Positions 12,036 to 22,800 of a stretch of 64,000 nt of DNA are shown here, piece after piece. Position numbers and translations under genes: made by a program. The first letter of the stretch is position 1. Each line of letters opens with the position of its first letter. The notes under the pieces are model-generated. The model was not told the DNA's origin and ran no database searches. It saw only the letters and a program-made list of their open reading frames with translations. The DNA is from Achatina immaculata (Eukaryota > Mollusca > Gastropoda > Stylommatophora > Achatinidae): contig CM019713.1 in the NCBI GenBank assembly GCA_009760885.1, positions 8,694,766 to 8,758,765 of the forward strand, written 5' to 3'.

Positions 12036-12800
12036 TCTTCTTCTTCTTCTGCATTGGAGGTTGTTGGTCACATCAGATCCTAATCCCTGTCGACATGGCA
12101 AAGGTCACAGTCCTTTCCTGATCCTGACAGGGGCTTTTGCCCAAGCTTGTGTCCTATGGCCATGTCTCACGCCTCAGGTCCGCACGGTTTGGGCACTCTT
12201 GTAGGATATGTTCTGGAGACTGGACTTCACTGCCACATATACACTCGTCTGTGTGAGACATTTTGAGTTGATGTAGGTGGCGCAGTAGTCTGCAGTGCCC
12301 TGTCTGTAGGCAAAAGAGGATGGTTTGCTGATGTCTTTGTAGTTATGTACTGCATCTGGTTCATTGTTGCATTTCAGTTGTTTCTTCCATTCACATTTGC
12401 ACTGGTTATGGATTATAGTTTTCTCCTTGAGTAGTTTACTGGATGATTTGTTTGATCTTGATTGCTGCCAGCTCTGGATAGGGTGTCAGCTACTTCATTG
12501 CCAGCTATTCCACATGGGATAGTACCCAATGTATGGCCACAGTCACTGACAGTGTAGGTTGCTTCAGTTCTGCTGTGATTTCCTGCATGTTTGCTTATCA
12601 GTTGTTTGTTGTTTTTAGTGATTCTATAAGTGCCCTTGAGTCTGTGAAGAAGGCTATTCTGTGTGGTGGCTGCTGATTTTCTGTTTTAAGTGTTTTGAGG
12701 GCTTCAAGGAGGGCTGTTGTTTCTGCCCCGTAGTTGGAGGAAATCTGCCGTTGTGAATGGTCTAATTTGGCTTTTAATGTTTTCAACATGGTGGTTTAGT
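12036..12800 (-). mobile_element. LINE family E relative, RNase H and 3' end
   Basis: Minus strand contains an RNase H stretch (NYGAETTALLEAL, FFTDSRALIESL at 12789-12598), then a GNEVA-like segment and a cysteine motif (ECICGSEVQS) ending near CTTCTTCTTC. Same layout as the copy at 17.2 kb but clearly diverged. Confidence 0.7.
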
Positions 12801-13755
12801 TACCCAACATGCAAACATCATTTGGTCTTTCTTTTTCTCTCTATGAAGTCTGGATCCAAGCTGTTTTCAGTTTTTCAGTATTAGGTTCTCGGTATCCTCA
12901 CAAATGAGATACTCACATAATCATTCCACCACCTATGCCAGTGAATATTCTACAGAATGTTCATCAATGGTCCCTTGCATCAGTCCTCCAGTGAGGATGC
13001 CATTTTAGGAACTCTCAGCATGAACTCCCATCACTAAGGTACCAAGGCAAACCAGGACACACAGAGATCATTGTAGCTCACCACTGGCCAAGTAGACATA
13101 ACTAAGAACCATCAATGCTGTTCATGTGAAGTTCCCAATTCACAATGGCACCACAGCACTCAACTCAGTCACGCATGCAGAGAACCAACTGACACTCTGA
13201 TTGGTATGATATTTGATGTAGAATTGGATTTCTATGCTGCTAGCTGAAAGTGCATGTGTCCTGTGGTGGCTCTTTGCAGTTTGACTGAGTGTAGTGCACA
13301 CATGAATGCAGGGACATGTCAAATGACAGGGTAATCATTGCTTTCAAGTTCAAGGATCCAAGATGTCATACAGGGAACCTTTACATCTTACATTTAGCCC
13401 GTTTTATGTAGAAAATTACATTATTTTGGACTTCATCAACTGATTTCAGCATTTAACCCTTGTAACAATCATAAAGTACATCTCAAACAAACCATTAAGT
13501 TTCATTTTAGTTCAGTCTCCTTTCTTTCATCAATCTCCAAATATTCAATATTAGACCATTCACAATATCACTCTCTCATCAACTATCTCCTAGAACAGTT
13601 GCAGTATCAATCATTTGAAAGCTATCTTTTGATCACCTGCAGTGTCAATTATTTGAAAGCTATCTTTTTGATCACCTGCATTATCACTTTCCCAACAGCA
13701 TAGCCCCAAGGTCAAGTAAAGTATCTTAAAGACTATAAAGAAAATAAAATTTGTT
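12801..13755. other. No gene seen; one 44-bp tandem duplication
   Basis: Unrecognised sequence. At about 13603-13690 the segment ATTTGAAAGCTATCTTTTGA plus ATCACCTGCA occurs twice. Confidence 0.5.
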
Positions 13756-15003
13756 ACAGTACCAACATCTATACATCTAAGTTAATCATACATGGAACTT
13801 CTTCTTCTTCATTTGCATTGTCTGTCTATATCTGCAGTCCTGTCTCTTGGGTAAATTTCACTGTTTTTTGTAATTCATGTATGGACCATAGAGCTTATCT
13901 TCTTTAGTGGTTTTACTGGGCCAGTAATTATTTCTCAGTGTCTCATAGTAGGTGCAGTTTTGGAGGATATGTTCCACAGTTTGGGGCACCTGGGCACATG
14001 TACAAAGATTAGTAGTACCAACCTTAAACTTTGTATACATATGACTTCGGAGTCGGCTGTGTCCTGTTCGGAGACAGAAAATGGTGACTTGTTCCTTTCT
14101 GTTTAGCATGTGATAGTCATCATGTGGTGGTGTTTGTGACTTCCTGTATGTTTTTAACATGCTTTTCTTCTGATTATAGGTGATTGGTATGTCTGGTTGC
14201 TCCATTTCAGTGCCCTCTTTGGCCAGACAGTCAGCTTTCTCACTGCCTGGTATCCCACAATGGGAGGGAATCCATTTCAAGGTAACTGTGTTGTAAGCCA
14301 CTTTTTGACAAGGCATCCTTAAGATCTGGTAGTTTGTTGCACTGAAGAGCTTCCAGTACTGATCTTGCATCTGTGAGAATTACTACAGGGCATGTATCAA
14401 TTCTGGAGTCTTGATAGTTTTTCAACTGCAGAAATAATTGCCCTAACTTCTGCATCATAGTAACTTCTGCATTATAGTTGTTGCAGTATTTTCCAGTGGA
14501 TATGGAAATCTTGTTGTTTATGTGCTCCTGCCCCTCCATTCATTATGACATTGTGTGCAGATCCGTCTGTATACACATGCATCCAGGTGTCACATGGATA
14601 TTTGTCATCTAGCACACTAAGTGTGGGTGCTGATCTTACAAGACTGCTTTGCATCTCACCATTCTGTACACCTTTCACTTCAGTCTGAATAGTTATTTGT
14701 GTACAATCTGCTTCTTTCCATGGTGTATGCTCTGGTACAGATGATAATGGAGCGACTGGAGTTGGAAGGTCAAGTATCAGCTTACGCATACACAGGGAAC
14801 TAAAATCAGCTACAGCACCAGTCTATCAACATCTAATCTAATCAAACAGGGAGCTAAAATCAGTTACAGTATCAGCCTCTCAACAGCTAACCTAATCTCA
14901 CAGGGAACTAATTTCGGATATAGCACTAGCTTCTCAACATCCAGGTTATTCTCACATGGAACTAAAATAAGTTACAATACTAGTCTCTCAACATCTAAAC
15001 TAT
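13756..15003. repeat. About 63-bp minisatellite split by a LINE
   Basis: Units carry GGAACTAAAATCAGTTACAG and CTCTCAACATCTAA. Four lie at 14791-15003 and one diverged unit at 13756-13799, on the other side of the LINE E copy. Confidence 0.72.
13800..14790 (-). mobile_element. LINE family E fragment (RNase H and 3' end)
   Basis: Pieces in shifted frames: [14 protein letters not shown] (first RNase H Asp), [34 protein letters not shown], and the cysteine motif TNLCTCAQVPQTVEHIL. About 90 percent like the copy at 17.2 kb by eye. Tail CTTCTTCTTC (GAA on the element strand). Inserted into the flanking minisatellite. Confidence 0.87.
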
Positions 15004-15862
15004 GGCTCCTTTCTATACCCATGAACATCAGTTTGGCCACAAACATTAATAACAATCAGCAAAATGAAGTTAAAATTAAAAATTTGCCCATCTTTTCCTT
15101 ATTAAAGTCTTCAACTGACAGAAATGCTGTATCTGTGTACACTGAGAAGGACCACTGAACATAAGATAAAATGAATGCAACAGTGGTAGGTTAAAAGATC
15201 TCCCACAGATCAAAGCTACTGAAAACTAAGAAGACTGTCAACAGAGCATCATCTTTTTTTTTCCCACTCTGACATCATAAAAATGACTATCTGGATTTAA
15301 AAAACTGAGGAAATTCTTCTCTATAACACTTATTATGTTCAAATTCCAGAGAAAGAAACATTAAGTGTTCTATGGGAAGAATAATCCCTGTAAACAGAAG
15401 TTCACTGGATCTGTCTTAAAGGATCATAGATCCTTCATAAGTAGGAGTCAGGGTCCTATGTTTTGCATTTGTCAACAATGGGGCTTCAGTTTCTTCCATC
15501 TGAACTTGTGTCAGCTCAGCTAAGGAGTTACTTTTGCACAGGATCTCACAACTGGTGACAGACTGCTCATAATATTGTGTATTTGTGTGCTTGTCTACCA
15601 TTTTCTGACTATGAAGAAATCTCAGAGTCAGTGAATTGTTTGTAGAAACAGTTGAAGATGTGCGAACACAACTTTCTGAAGTCTCATTACAAATGGGGTG
15701 ATTGTCAAAATATGACTTTATCAGTCAACATATGTCATCATGACAGCAGATGTCATCATGTGCTGATGGGTTTTTCTGAAAATTGTTCTGATGCTGCGTG
15801 TAAAGACAGTTATGGTGCACACTTGAATTTATGGTTTTTCTGTTTTCTCAGTTTTAACTACT
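15004..15862 (-). other. Probable 3' UTR/flank of receptor gene
   Basis: Directly downstream of the receptor stop codon, with no recognisable repeat. I did not find a convincing AATAAA on the minus strand, so the transcript end is not placed. Confidence 0.4.
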
Positions 15863-16864
15863 TCAGAAATGAACTGTTGGTGAAGTTAAATGAAGGCTTT
15901 TCCTGGCATAAAGTCTAGGATGCAACGACATGGTTACATTTCTGAACTTCTGTTGCCGAACAAGAGAATTTGTTCTTTTTATCATTTCTCTTTTCAAAGT
16001 AAAAGCAATGGCTGCAGGTGGTGCCTCAAGATGGTTCCCATCAGTGGTTAACGTTACATTTTTGTCAAGTTTCCTTCCTTTTTTAATCTTTTTTGTGTGA
16101 TCGTTCATATCTTCATGTGAAGTATCACATGGCTGCTCTGAGCTTTTTGCAGTCTTACACAAGAAGCATGGCTCAGATTCCCCAGGGGAACAGTTAGCTT
16201 TCCTGCACTCAGCAGATTTGCAGTCCTTCTGTTCAGATGGACTAGTGTCTGTGATACAGCACTGCATGTTCTGACAGGTCTTTACTTCATGGGCATCAGC
16301 AGGCACATCATCATCCATGATCTCACCTATTTTCTGTTTGTCACTCTCATCCTCAACCTTTCCTCTACCAGGATCATCAATGGTGGTTAAGTTTGAGTCA
16401 GTCATTGAAAATTGTGTTGGGTTTCTTCCATTTATTTCATCAGTGGAAGTTGCCAAAGAGCTAGACAAGTCCTCATTTGTTGAAGGATGTTTGCTGTTTT
16501 GTTTTTCAACTTGCTTGTTTTTCTTATTCTCATGAGGAAATTTGTTGCTTTTCTGTTTTTCTTGGCATATCTTAAGCCCACTGTGTCCTACTTCAACATA
16601 ATCTTTATCTTGCTGGCACTTGTCTTGTTCTGAATCTATGTTCTGCAGTGATCTCCAAATCCAAAGATGATCCTGACTTTCATCTATAGGAGTACTGTTG
16701 TCTTCATATATGACAATACTTGGACACTGCAGACCACCATTTACAAGAATGTTTGAACCTTCCTCAGACAGGCCATTACAATGTTTCTGAGATGAAGGAA
16801 TGAACTGGCAGCCAACATCATTGTCATCTACATAAGAGGGGTAACTGTCCTGATGAAGGACTGC
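15863..16864 (-). CDS. Receptor exon 'l': last coding exon, 333 residues, cysteine-rich tail
   Basis: 1002 nt from ATTTACAG|GC to a TGA at 15863-15865, phase 0 on entry. Hydrophilic, low-complexity, rich in Ser, Asp, Glu and Lys. At about 16129-16285 it has nine cysteines in some 55 residues, odd for a cytosolic segment. The last residues are TVHF, which fits a class II PDZ ligand (hydrophobic-x-hydrophobic); that reading is speculative. Absence of stops over 334 codons and matching phase support it as coding. Confidence 0.82.
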   Translation of the reverse strand, partial: AVLHQDSYPSYVDDNDVGCQFIPSSQKHCNGLSEEGSNILVNGGLQCPSIVIYEDNSTPIDESQDHLWIWRSLQNIDSEQDKCQQDKDYVEVGHSGLKICQEKQKSNKFPHENKKNKQVEKQNSKHPSTNEDLSSSLATSTDEINGRNPTQFSMTDSNLTTIDDPGRGKVEDESDKQKIGEIMDDDVPADAHEVKTCQNMQCCITDTSPSEQKDCKSAECRKANCSPGESEPCFLCKTAKSSEQPCDTSHEDMNDHTKKIKKGRKLDKNVTLTTDGNHLEAPPAAIAFTLKREMIKRTNSLVRQQKFRNVTMSLHPRLYARKSLHLTSPTVHF

Positions 16865-19800
16865 CTGTAAATGTGAAATAAGTTATAACAGATTAATGTC
16901 TTCAATCTTACATCTTACATCCTTTCCGTGCCATTAAATGTCACATAGGGCTCACATATAACCATTATATAACTCTTTATTCATTGGTTTAAAGCAAATA
17001 TTAATCATGAATAGAATTTTGTCCTTTAACCAGCAAAGAACTGAAATAGTACTGAAAGCTTGAATAAGAACTTATTAATTTGGTTTTTTTTAAATTACAT
17101 TTTTGTACTGAGGGTGAATTTCAGCACTCAAAAATAATGATGATGATCTCTTCTTCTTCTTCTTCGTTCGCATTGTCTGTCTATATCTGCAGTCCTGTCT
17201 CTTGGATAAATTTCACTGTTTTTTGTAACTCATGTATGGAACCGTAGAGCTTATCTTCTTTAGTGGTTTCACTGGGCCAGTAATTATTTCTCAGTGTCTC
17301 ATAGTTGATGCAGTTCTGGAGGATATGTTCCACAGATTGGGGCACGTGGGCACATGTACATAGATTAGTAGTACCAACCTTAAACTTTGTATACATATGA
17401 CTTCAGAGTCGGCTGTGTCCTGTTCGGAGACGGAAGATGGTGACTTGTTCCTTTCTGTTTAGCATGTGATAGTCATCATGTGGTGGTGTTTGTGGCTTCC
17501 TGTAGGTTTTTATCATGCTTTTCTTCTGATTATAGGTGATCAGTATGTCTGGTTGCTCCATTTCAGTGCCCTCTTTGGCCAGATGGTCAGCTTTCTCATT
17601 GCCTGGTATCCCACAGTGGGAGGGAATCCATTGCAAAGTGACTCCATGTTGCAAGCCAATTTTTGACAAGGCATCTTTAAGGTCTGGTAGTTTGTTGCAC
17701 TGAAGAGCTTCCAGTACTGATCTTGCATCTGTGAGAATTACTACAGGACATGTATCAATTCTGAAGTCTGATAGTTTTTCAACTGCAGCAATAATTGCCC
17801 TAACTTCTGCATCAAAGTTGTTGCAGTATTTTCCAGTGGGTATGGAAATCTTGTCAGTGGTGTTGTTTGGATATTCAATATGTGCTCCTGCCCTTCCATT
17901 CTTTATGGGATTATGTGCAGATCCATCTGTATACACAAGTATCCAAGTGTCACATGGATATTTGTCATCTAGAACACTAAGTGTGGCTGTTGATCTTACA
18001 AGACTGCTCTGGATCTCACCATTCTGCACACCTTTCACTTCATTCTGAATAGTTATTTGTGTATAATCTGCTTCTTTCCATGGTGTATGCTCTGGTACAG
18101 ATGATAATGGAGCGACTACAGTTGGAAGGTCAGGTATCAGCTTACGCATACGCTTGGCCTGATGAATGAAGCTGCTTCTTTTAAGCCGTCCTAATGCCAA
18201 TTAGCGGGATTTTTTTTCCGACCAATACGGCCCTGAGGTCGACCCAGCCTCGTAAAATGGGTACCAGAGAAAATCTGGGAAGTAAAGGCAGCGAGGAAAG
18301 GAACTGGTCACCCTACCTCACACGCTGATGACCCAGCATAATGAGGTCTCTAACGCTTCACCCCCTACGGCATTTGAAATGCTATGGGACTATCTTTACT
18401 TTTAATGCCAAGTTATTGAATCTCTCCTTCAGGGGATGGCTTACAGAGCTAAGGAATTTTTCTCCCATGGTCATGACCTTTGTGTCTCTACGTTCCTTTA
18501 GCGCTTGAACACCAACTATTTTCTGCATTTCTACTATTGGTGTGGACCTCATGGCACCTGTGATAATCCGTAGTGACTGATTTTGAATCTTGTCTAGATT
18601 ATGCAGCGTAGTGTTTGATGCTGTCCACCAAGATGTTGAGCCATATTCTAAATGTGGTAGAGTACTTTGCTGATATACATTCTTGAGGATTCTTTCACTA
18701 GCTCCCCATGTGGTTCCACTCAATTTTCTTAATATGGCTACTTTTCTTCTGGCTTTTGCTTCTGCACTGTTGATGTGTTGCTTCCAGGTCAGTTTTGAGT
18801 CAAGAGTCACTCCTAAGTAAGTGGGTTGGTTGTCCATCCTTAAGGGTATTTCATTTACAAAGATCTTACCTGCTTTCTGTTTAGATGAGAGAGTGAACAG
18901 AGTGGTACTTGATTTCTCTGTGTTGATACTTACACACCATTTGTTTGTCCATGATGTCAAGATGTCTGCTGCTCTTTGGAGTCTCTGTGTAGCAACTGTC
19001 GCATATTCATCTGTACACCACATGACCAGATCATCTGCATACAGCACCACTTTGATTCCATAGGGAAGTTCCTTGACCAGGTCATTAATGAATACAAGGA
19101 ATAGTGTAGGCGAAAGGACTCCTCTTTGTGGTACACCGTGTCGCAGAAGTACTTTCTGGCTTTTGTGTCCATCCATTACTACTCTAGCTCTTCTATTGTG
19201 TAAATAGGACTTTATCCAGTTAATGATGATGATAAAATACACATTGAGTGCAGTTATAATCACAGTATCTTGAACAGCAGAAATTTTATTCAAAGTCAGA
19301 CATGTAAGGATAACTTTGACAAAAATATATCTAAAGCGGAGAGCACTTTTACAGCTAGAAACAGATGTTACATACCTGAACATCTTCCTTATCAACATCA
19401 TCATCACTGACATCTATATAAGCATTTTTCAGAACATAATCCTCATTTCCTGCAGTGGGGCAAGGCTGGTACTTGTGCATATGTTTGTGTAAGATTTTGC
19501 AGCTGCTACCTTTCCCTTTGTGGAAAGTGGACTGAACAAGGTATTTGTCACATTTGAGGGCATCTGCTGCAGAAGCTTTATTGGTTTCTGAACCTATCTG
19601 ATGAAAAGAAAAATCATACAATCTGTCCTGATAATAATTTGTAAAACTAAGACAGCAGCTTCACATATACACAAATAAATACAGGAAACACTGCCACAGC
19701 ATCATTAAAACAGCAAAAAAGTGGAAACTGAGACACCCGAGAGTATCTCACTCTCTCTCTCTCTGAACCTTAAGTGCCCAAGGCACATGAGGCTTCTGCA

Positions 19801-22800
19801 AGGGTTTTCCACAAACGTCTGTCCTTTGCCTTTTTTTCCTGCTCTTGTCCAGGTGAGCCCCTCTATTGCTCAACATCCACTCTGTTGTCCTTTGCCATGT
19901 CTCCTTTGGTTTACCCTTACTTCTGTTCCCCTGTGGTGTCCAGAGAATACAGTACAAGAATATTATGTTCATATAGATATATGATACCAGACTGCATTGG
20001 AAGTAGCAGAAATGTGGTTTATTAGAAGAATGTTGTGAATCCCCTGGACAGCAAAAATAACTAATGAGGAATGTAAGAGAAGAGCTGGAGAGACAAAAAA
20101 ATCTTGTCAAAAAAATAAGAAAGAGACAATGTACTTTCACAGACATGCAATGAGAAGAGGGGACACTGAAAATATTATAAAAACAGGAAAAATAGAAGGA
20201 AGAAGATCAAGAGGAAGACCAAGAGAAATGACACTGGACAGTCTGACAGGATGGTGTGAGAAGAGATCACCAACTGAGCTGATGGCCTGTATGAAGGATC
20301 GTGTACTCTGGAGAAGCATAATAGCCAACGCCAGTCGGCACGGCACCTGATGATGATGATGACCAGACTGATGACACAGATATATGATACCAGATCTGAT
20401 TATGATTCTATGACACACTCACAGAAATGGAAACAAAAATCATTAATACAGCATTCTCCACTTCATTCATTCATTATGTGCAGTGTCAATAAATGCTAAT
20501 AATAATCCTTCTCCAGTTTGTAAGGGCTTTTATATTTCAAGTCATTTCTGTTACCTCTCTTTTTTTCAAGTCCGCTAGTTCAGTCTGAAAAGTATTTTTT
20601 TTCTGACTCTCTCAGTTTCTCTTTCCCATAAATTTACATACAAAAACATGTTTAAGAAAAATGTTTCCTTATCCTCCTGTCAACGCTGGTGCAAGCACTT
20701 ATGTATGTGAATAATTTTCAAGCAAATATCCTGCTTTCACTTAGTACACTGACATCCATGTGTATTATTACTCTGGTGTACCTCACCTTTCAGGTTGACA
20801 TTCTCCATTTTCAGTAACATGTGTGATGGATTCATTTTTTTTTAACAGCTGGGGATACCTAAGTAAGCATGATCCAAGTTAAAACCTGCTTCTTTTGTCT
20901 TAATTAAGAAAGCAATTGGCTAACTACTACAGTGCTCTCAACTTAGCAAAGTACAAAAATAGTTGAGCCAGAAGACATGCACAACATCCTGAATACTTGT
21001 ATGTAAACAAGACATATACCTCAGAGTTGTAGTTGACCACACCATAGACATTGCTGCCAGATGAGTTGTTCTGGCTGTTGTTAGACCTGCTCTCCCCCAT
21101 TAAACTGTTGAGGGCTGAGGGTCGTCGCTGATACTTCCAGGACAAAGATGCATGACGTTGACTCACCTGAAGTCAAAACATGAAGATATTGATGAAAAAA
21201 TTCTCTAAGAGTTTCCCTGTTGGTACACTATCTTCAGAAAGAAGGACTTTGCTGTCCTTTGAAGGAAGAAGTGATTGAATCTATAGTGATGCAGTTTCTC
21301 AGGATAAAGGCAGTAGGTTCAGCTCCCACTGCTGACACCCTCTAGGCAACCCATATGCAAAAACTGGCACTCAGCATTTTATGTTAAGGAAAACTGATTC
21401 TATATAAGAAATAACTGCTGCAAAAATAAGCAAATGGATTGCACTACACACATGGCTATTAATGGATGAATGGAAAACAAAAAATTACATGTAACTCAAT
21501 TCTGAGATATTAAAAAAACTGCATTTTAGCATACAGACAGGTCAAGAACCTCAGGGATATTTTAGTTCGATGTTGCCTTAAGGCAGATGACACTTTTTAT
21601 GGTACCATACATTGCAAGTATCGTAGATGCAACATTTTCCAATTTGTTGTCGAGGCTAGCCAGATCTCCTTCCCTAAGTCCACATTTTCAGGAGGGCTTG
21701 ACCTGCACTTCACGCAACATTATTTGTGCTATTATGTGCAAACGTTGTGATATGAAGTACATAGGGGAGACTGGTTTACGCTTAAGAGATCATTTTCGTC
21801 AACATCTGAATGACATTTTTAAGAGGGCTTGGACATCTGTGGCTAAACATTTTTGACTTAGCAATCACAGGGGAAAGCAGGACATTTCTGTTAGTGCGAT
21901 CCGCTCTTGTTCTGCTGATGTATGATCTTGGAGGGTCCTAGAACAGCGCTTCATTTTCCAGGCTGGCTGTCTCCACCCAGCTGGAATTAACAATGTCTTC
22001 AGCTTCCTTTAACTTCTTTAGTTTTCTACTTTTCTTCTGCGATTTATACTCTGCTTTCTTGTTTCTTCTCTTAGCTTCCCACCACCACCTTCTCTTCCTT
22101 TCTGGTGGCTTATAGGTGTTTATTGCTCCTCCAGGTATGGTCCTATTCACCAGTTTTATTATCTCCCTGCTCCCCTCGTCCCACCACTATTAATGTCCCA
22201 CAGGTGTTTTTAGCACCTTCTGTTTGTTCCTAGTTTTTCTTTAATTATCTCTCTGTTTCCCCCTCTTCTCCCCCCCCCCCCACACTTGCGCTACAGGTGT
22301 CTATTGTCCTTCCACTCTGTCTCTTATTTCCTATTGGCTTCTTCTACTTTCATTTGTTGGGCCCCTGTGGTCTCTATGCCTTGTGAATGGGACAAACATT
22401 CTTGTGTTGTTTCCTGCTCGGGAGGATGCCACTAAGATAAGTTAAATGTCATTTTGTTTGTGTGTGTTAATCCGCGAAAAAGGCTCACACTGAAATATTG
22501 GATGCTGTATGTTTTTCATTTATACATTCACATCTTACTCTCATACTTTCTATTTGCTTTTTTCTCATTTTACACATTCTCTCTCTCTCTCTCTGCTGCT
22601 TTGTAAAACTTAACCATACACCTCTATTTGCTTTTTAGCATTACTTCTTGACGTGATATGCTTCTTCTCTTTTCGTTTTTTTTCCTCATAAATTAGTGAC
22701 AGGTGCCTATTTTTCATTTGGGCTGTCAACAGAGATGAATGTGAACACATTCCTAACTGTGAGAAGATAACACTCTAACTGCTGCCATTATTCACAAGAT

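Larger units (their letters stand above)
17152..19240 (-). mobile_element. LINE family E, I-superfamily with RNase H, carrying a SINE
   Basis: Best E copy. Minus-strand reverse transcriptase 19235-18415, then a SINE insertion, then RNase H and the C-terminal cysteine motif 18190-17190, ending in GAAGAAGAAG. Lies in the receptor intron between exons k and l. 5'-truncated within the palm. Confidence 0.92.

Noticed and set aside
15416..15601. 61-codon minus frame as a further receptor exon
   Set aside because: Lies downstream of a clear stop at 15863, with no matching acceptor; taken as 3' flank.
16849..20360. Hammerhead ribozyme cores (CTGATGA matches)
   Set aside because: The matches are in coding sequence or GAT repeats and lack the GAAA partner and stems.
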